Positions 8,043-11,331 of a stretch of DNA of 11,331 nt are shown piece by piece. Under the pieces are notes generated by a model. The model was not told the origin of the DNA, did not search any database, and saw nothing but the letters and a program-made list of their open reading frames with translations. Within the stretch, counting starts at the first letter, position 1. Every line of letters begins with the position of its first letter. The position numbers were made by a program, and so were the translations under genes. This DNA is from CAIXTV01 sp964543995 (GTDB lineage: Bacteria > Bacteroidota > Bacteroidia > Bacteroidales > CAIXTV01): the NCBI GenBank assembly GCA_964543995.1, contig CAZJBB010000099.1:1-11331 (forward strand), written 5' to 3'.

Positions 8043-10475
8043 TTAAAATACATAATTCATTTTGCCAAAAATATTATATAATAATTTATTAGGTAATTCG
8101 TTGCTTAAATGAAAGAATTCCCCGTACAAAAACTTTTCTCCCTGCAATTCAAAAAGTAGATTTTTGTAAATCGGAAAACATAATTTAAGTTTAAACCCAA
8201 TTTGATTTTTAAATTCCTTTGTATTGCCCCACTTTAATCCGGCAACTATATTTATTTTGTTTATTTGAAATCCGAAATCATTTTTTACAATAAGATTATC
8301 ACTATTTAAAGTATCACTTGAAATTTTATTCCACTCAGCACTAAATTCGTTTTTGATTTTCCCCAAAGTAATGACATTGTTTAGCAAGGCACTTTTGAAA
8401 TCATTGGTTTTTAATCCATCGTAAAAATTATAATAGTTAAGTACGACATTGTTTAAGATGCTGCATGTAGATTTGACAATGTTGATATTCAAAACTCCAT
8501 TAGCAAGATAACTGTTGAAAATAAGATTACTCATTCCTTCAATCTTGATTTTTTGAAATATCGGATTATAAGTTCCTTTAATTGAAACAAACTTATTCAA
8601 CTTAAGTGAAGTTGTTGAACCAAGGGATTGATATCGTGTTTTTGATAGTCCCAGATTTAGTAAATTGTCTTCCATACTCCTGTAAAATATGGACGTTTTT
8701 ATTCTTTTGGTAATGGTCTGATCGGCTTTAATTTCATAGCTAAAAATATCTGACTTAAAACTACTAACGCCATAACTTCTAAATAATGGGTCGAGTAGTT
8801 TACAGGAAAGTGCCAGTTTTGTTTTAGTTACATTAAACTGAGTGTGGTACTTTAGCTGCAAGGCATTGCTCCTTGTTCCAAAGTCGAATAATCCGGCAAG
8901 CCCTTTATTATTCAATGAATCCTGACTTGAAATATAGGACTTACCATAAACCATGTCTAAATTGTTATTTTTATCTATCACCCATTTGGCATCAATTTCG
9001 AATACATAATTTTTTTCTGTCCTGTTTTGGTTTATTTCTATCGAATTAAACCCATATAATATTTCAGCTCCATATCCATAAAGAAATCCAAAATGAATAT
9101 GGGATTCCTCTTTTTTTCCATAGCCAATCTTAAATGAAGTAAGTCTTTTTCCATAAGAGAGATTATTGTAATCAAAAAAGTTTGCAAATTTTTGAAGAAA
9201 GTACTGATTTGAATTGTTATAATAGCGGGTGTCCTGAGATAAACCATAGGTAAAACCTACATAAATATCATTGATTTCACCTTCGAGATTAATTCCTGAA
9301 ACGCCAACTCCATTTATTAAGAATGTAGAATAAGATGGATAGGACGTTCCGATTTCGAACTTACTTATTCCTTTAAAAAAAGGATCAAGAAAGTTTCCGG
9401 ATTTAGATTTTAATTTAACCGGAACATCGGGATTTTTTAAAAACTTAATACCGGTTTCTACTTCATCAATTTTTTTATTTAAATCCTTCAACTTTTCAGA
9501 ATATTCACTGATCATTAATTTAGCTTCATTTGAATCATAGCTTTTACTAAGGTCCTTAACATTAACCTGAGTGGACTTCAATGAATCCAATTCAGCGCTT
9601 TTTGAAATCTCATTTACTTTAAAGCTTTTTACATTTAAGGTATCTTTATTCAATTCTTTGTTGGACACTATTTTCTTTGTCCCCAAAGAATCTGAATTTT
9701 CTATGTTTAATCCTTTGGTTAGTGAATCTTTAACTGGCAAAGATGCATTGATTTTCTGAACAGTGGAATTATTTCCAAATATGTTCTTTACATTAATATC
9801 GTTTTTTGATTTATTGATTTGTTCTAAATTCTGATAGTACAATAGTTTCTGAGTCAGTGCTTGCTTTTCTTTTTGAAGGTCTAATAATTCGCTTTCTTTT
9901 GCTTTAAGATTATAAGTGGCTTTTTTAACCAGACTTTCTTTATACTTATTTGCATCAAAAGAGAATCGGAAATAATTATTGGTTCCATTTAAGTTGCCAA
10001 GTTCATTGTAATAACCGGATACATTAAACGGAAGACTTAATAAATTTACAGCTATATTACCGCCAATACTTGCAAAACCTCTAGGCATTTCACTACTTAC
10101 AAAATATGGGTAGTACCCGTAATCATATTGCAAGTATATGTTACTATGGGCAATACCACTATTTTTATTTTTAAGAATCTTTGAAACTATGGAAATGGAA
10201 TCTTGTTTTTTCTTAAATATTTTATTGAAAAATCTTTTTATCCAATTATCTTTTGAAATGGAATCTGTTTTTATTTTATTGATTCTAAGGCTTATTTCTG
10301 CAGTATCGTTTGTTTTAAAATTGTTCAAAACGCAAAGTATAAAAATGCCGGATGTAATCTTAGGGACATTATAAGTAGTCGAATCTAAAGTGTATCGTAT
10401 ATGGTTCATGATCTGCCCATGAGCAAAGCATATATTTAAAAACAAAACGACTAAAGCAATATTGAAATACCTCAT
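8043..10475 (-). CDS. Outer-membrane beta-barrel protein with an internal coiled-coil, low-complexity insert
   Basis: An 810-residue outer-membrane protein when started at the ATG at 10475, which gives a clean signal peptide (MRYFNIALVVLFLNICFAHG). The open frame extends to a TTG at 10553, but those 26 extra codons overlap the candidate promoter and precede the signal peptide. Residues about 112-182 form a beta-rich domain (YLQYDYGYYPYF, GGNIAVNLLSLPFNVSGYYN, NNYFRFSFDANKY). Residues about 185-225 are coiled coil. Residues about 226-320 are Lys/Ser/Asn/Asp-rich with recurring DSL/DTL triplets. A second coiled coil follows at about 325-350 (EYSEKLKDLNKKIDEVETGIKFL). From about 363 to the end, alternating aromatic/polar strands separated by charged turns form a barrel of about 450 residues, beginning FEIGTSYPSYS...NGVGVSGINLEG. 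The C-terminal residue is Phe (KMNYVF), as in the outer-membrane assembly signal. No TonB box or SusC signature is visible. It is the first gene of the operon and may act as a channel or display platform for the downstream giant protein (inference). Confidence 0.88.
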   Translation of the reverse strand: MRYFNIALVVLFLNICFAHGQIMNHIRYTLDSTTYNVPKITSGIFILCVLNNFKTNDTAEISLRINKIKTDSISKDNWIKRFFNKIFKKKQDSISIVSKILKNKNSGIAHSNIYLQYDYGYYPYFVSSEMPRGFASIGGNIAVNLLSLPFNVSGYYNELGNLNGTNNYFRFSFDANKYKESLVKKATYNLKAKESELLDLQKEKQALTQKLLYYQNLEQINKSKNDINVKNIFGNNSTVQKINASLPVKDSLTKGLNIENSDSLGTKKIVSNKELNKDTLNVKSFKVNEISKSAELDSLKSTQVNVKDLSKSYDSNEAKLMISEYSEKLKDLNKKIDEVETGIKFLKNPDVPVKLKSKSGNFLDPFFKGISKFEIGTSYPSYSTFLINGVGVSGINLEGEINDIYVGFTYGLSQDTRYYNNSNQYFLQKFANFFDYNNLSYGKRLTSFKIGYGKKEESHIHFGFLYGYGAEILYGFNSIEINQNRTEKNYVFEIDAKWVIDKNNNLDMVYGKSYISSQDSLNNKGLAGLFDFGTRSNALQLKYHTQFNVTKTKLALSCKLLDPLFRSYGVSSFKSDIFSYEIKADQTITKRIKTSIFYRSMEDNLLNLGLSKTRYQSLGSTTSLKLNKFVSIKGTYNPIFQKIKIEGMSNLIFNSYLANGVLNINIVKSTCSILNNVVLNYYNFYDGLKTNDFKSALLNNVITLGKIKNEFSAEWNKISSDTLNSDNLIVKNDFGFQINKINIVAGLKWGNTKEFKNQIGFKLKLCFPIYKNLLFELQGEKFLYGEFFHLSNELPNKLLYNIFGKMNYVF

Positions 10476-10517
10476 TGGCTTTATTTGCAAATATTTAAGC
10501 ACTTTAACTTTCGTTAA

Positions 10518-10548
10518 CAAAGTAAGGCAAAATAATTCAAAGAACAAA
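10518..10548 (-). promoter_or_regulatory. Candidate Bacteroidota-type promoter for the five-gene operon
   Basis: On the minus strand TTTG (10548-10545) is followed after 19 nt by TTACTTTG (10525-10518). This is close to the Bacteroidota primary sigma factor consensus TTTG-N19/21-TAnnTTTG, with one mismatch in the -7 element. Transcription would begin near 10511, leaving a leader of about 36 nt before the ATG at 10475. The leader contains a 10-bp palindrome ATTTGCAAAT (10483-10492) and no Shine-Dalgarno sequence, which is normal in this phylum. The region is AT-rich, so chance matches are possible. Confidence 0.45.
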
Positions 10549-10625
10549 ATCAAAAATTATTTTTTCAGTTTAATCACTAAAAAATGAAAGAACTTTTTGA
10601 TATTGCAATTTATTTGTAAAAATTA

Positions 10626-10671
10626 ATTCTAGTGGTTCATAGCGTTCCAACCCATTTTGGAACACTAGAAT
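10626..10671. repeat. Bulged inverted repeat between the operon and the divergent recombinase gene
   Basis: An inner stem GTTCCAA (10644-10650) pairs with TTGGAAC (10657-10663) around a 6-nt loop CCCATT. An outer stem ATTCTAGT (10626-10633) pairs perfectly with ACTAGAAT (10664-10671). The arms are contiguous on the right but separated on the left by ten extra bases, GGTTCATAGC (10634-10643). All 15 paired positions are Watson-Crick. It lies upstream of both flanking genes, so it is not a terminator for any gene visible here unless an upstream gene is missing. It may be a recombinase binding or crossover site, an operator, or part of a folded single-strand site. Confidence 0.7.
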
Positions 10672-10753
10672 CCGCGAAAACACAGGAAAATATATCTTGT
10701 GATTCACTAGCTCATGTGTATGGTTATAGAAAGAAAAAATATTAATAGGTAAA

Positions 10754-11331
10754 ATGAAGCATCTTCCAATTTTTCAAGACAATTTTAAAAAGCATTTACA
10801 TTGCTTCTCAATCTACTTAAGGACAAAAGGATACTCAAGCGGAAAAGACAGCTTTTATATCAATAATGTACATGAATTTTTATTCTTTATTGAAAATAGA
10901 AACATACAATTAATACAAGATGTCACAGCATCTGAAATTATTGCATATCATAACTATTTAAAAATTCGCCCTAATCAGCGAATGCCAGGGTATTTGTGCG
11001 ACTCAACTATTAAAAAGCAACTGTTTGCTTTACGCATTTTCTTTGATTATATGTTAGATATTGGTGAAATAGAAAAATCACCTGCTCATCTCCCAAAGTT
11101 TGTACTTAGCTCATATAAAGGGAGAGATATTTTAACTACAGAAGAAATAAGGCAGCTTTTCAATGCTTGTACTACAAGACAAGATAAAGCTTTAATTTCA
11201 TTAGCATACGGTTGTGGACTTAGACGAAGTGAATTAGAGAAATTAAATATTTCTGATGTCTTTTTGCAGTTAGGGGTTGTAATTGTGAGAGATGGTAAAT
11301 TTCATAAAAAAAGGACAGTGCCCATGTCGGG
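10754..11331 (+). CDS. Tyrosine recombinase / phage-type integrase, 3' end beyond the window
   Basis: The first 192 codons of a XerC/XerD-like tyrosine recombinase, which cuts and rejoins DNA through a phosphotyrosine intermediate. The ATG at 10754 is preceded by AGG 4 nt upstream and an in-frame TAG at 10727, fixing the start. Residues about 8-110 form the helical SAM-like core-binding domain (FSIYLRTKGYS, VHEFLFFI, STIKKQLFALRIFFDYMLDIGEIEKSP). The catalytic domain opens with ILTTEEIRQLF (about 126-136). The first catalytic Arg is Arg157 in CGLRRSELEKL, and the beta-hairpin Lys is probably Lys182 in GKFHKKRTVP, with spacing close to XerD. The HxxR, second His/Trp and nucleophilic Tyr lie beyond the edge. 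The gene is divergent from the operon across 278 bp. It could be a housekeeping Xer, a mobile-element integrase or a DNA invertase; the atypical pairing with a surface operon favours an accessory recombinase. Confidence 0.93.
   Translation, partial: MKHLPIFQDNFKKHLHCFSIYLRTKGYSSGKDSFYINNVHEFLFFIENRNIQLIQDVTASEIIAYHNYLKIRPNQRMPGYLCDSTIKKQLFALRIFFDYMLDIGEIEKSPAHLPKFVLSSYKGRDILTTEEIRQLFNACTTRQDKALISLAYGCGLRRSELEKLNISDVFLQLGVVIVRDGKFHKKRTVPMS

Noticed and set aside
10476..10553. Extension of the barrel protein to a TTG start at 10553
   Set aside because: It would place 26 residues before a textbook signal peptide and overlap a good candidate promoter; the ATG at 10475 is preferred.
10626..10671. 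Reading the inverted repeat as a rho-independent terminator
   Set aside because: It lies between two divergent gene starts, and neither side shows the expected T-tract directly after the stem.
10697..10726. Promoter for the recombinase (TTG, 19 nt, TATGGTTA) on the plus strand
   Set aside because: The spacing fits but the -7 element matches only partly; too weak to list as a feature.
8043..10754. Chromosomal integron with the recombinase as integron integrase and the operon as cassettes
   Set aside because: There are no attC-like repeats between the operon genes, which are closely packed or overlapping, and the integron-specific integrase motif would lie beyond the window edge.

Overview
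The window looks like an AT-rich chromosomal segment from a member of the Bacteroidota, probably from the Chitinophagales/Saprospirales side rather than gut Bacteroides. The grounds are the low GC content and the very characteristic N-terminus of the giant surface protein (GPSQPEVQSFEPVG, DLFSGDF, SYHSG, EASWVGLGWNINPGVINR). A promoter of the Bacteroidota type (TTTG, 19-nt spacer, TTACTTTG) and FN3-like and OmpH/Skp-like neighbours typical of that phylum also fit. The exact genus cannot be read from the sequence.

Layout. Positions 10475 to 1 hold a tightly packed five-gene operon on the minus strand. In transcription order it contains: (1) an 810-aa outer-membrane beta-barrel protein with an internal coiled-coil, low-complexity insert (10475-8043); (2) a secreted 385-aa beta-sandwich protein with an FN3-like YAWQV domain (8008-6851); (3) a membrane-anchored 183-aa OmpH/Skp-like chaperone (6836-6285); (4) a 225-aa lipoprotein (6285-5608); (5) a giant SpvB/RHS-type secreted protein (5611-194). 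The last three genes overlap or nearly touch (14-nt gap, 1-nt TAATG overlap, 4-nt ATGA overlap), so they are very likely cotranscribed and translationally coupled.

The giant gene meets an in-frame TGA at 196-194. The same frame then stays open for all 64 remaining codons to the window edge and encodes protein-like sequence. The gene therefore most likely continues past the window and is interrupted here by one nonsense codon (real mutation or sequence error).

Positions 10476-10753 form a divergent intergenic region with a candidate promoter for the operon and a conspicuous bulged inverted repeat at 10626-10671. From 10754 a plus-strand tyrosine recombinase begins and runs off the right edge; its core-binding domain, first catalytic Arg and catalytic Lys are visible.

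Working model (inference): the barrel, FN3-like protein, periplasmic Skp-like chaperone and lipoprotein form a dedicated export, folding or surface-display module for the large SpvB/RHS-like protein at the end of the operon. The adjacent recombinase may reflect mobility or site-specific rearrangement next to a cell-surface locus. No tRNA, rRNA, CRISPR array or insertion sequence was seen.
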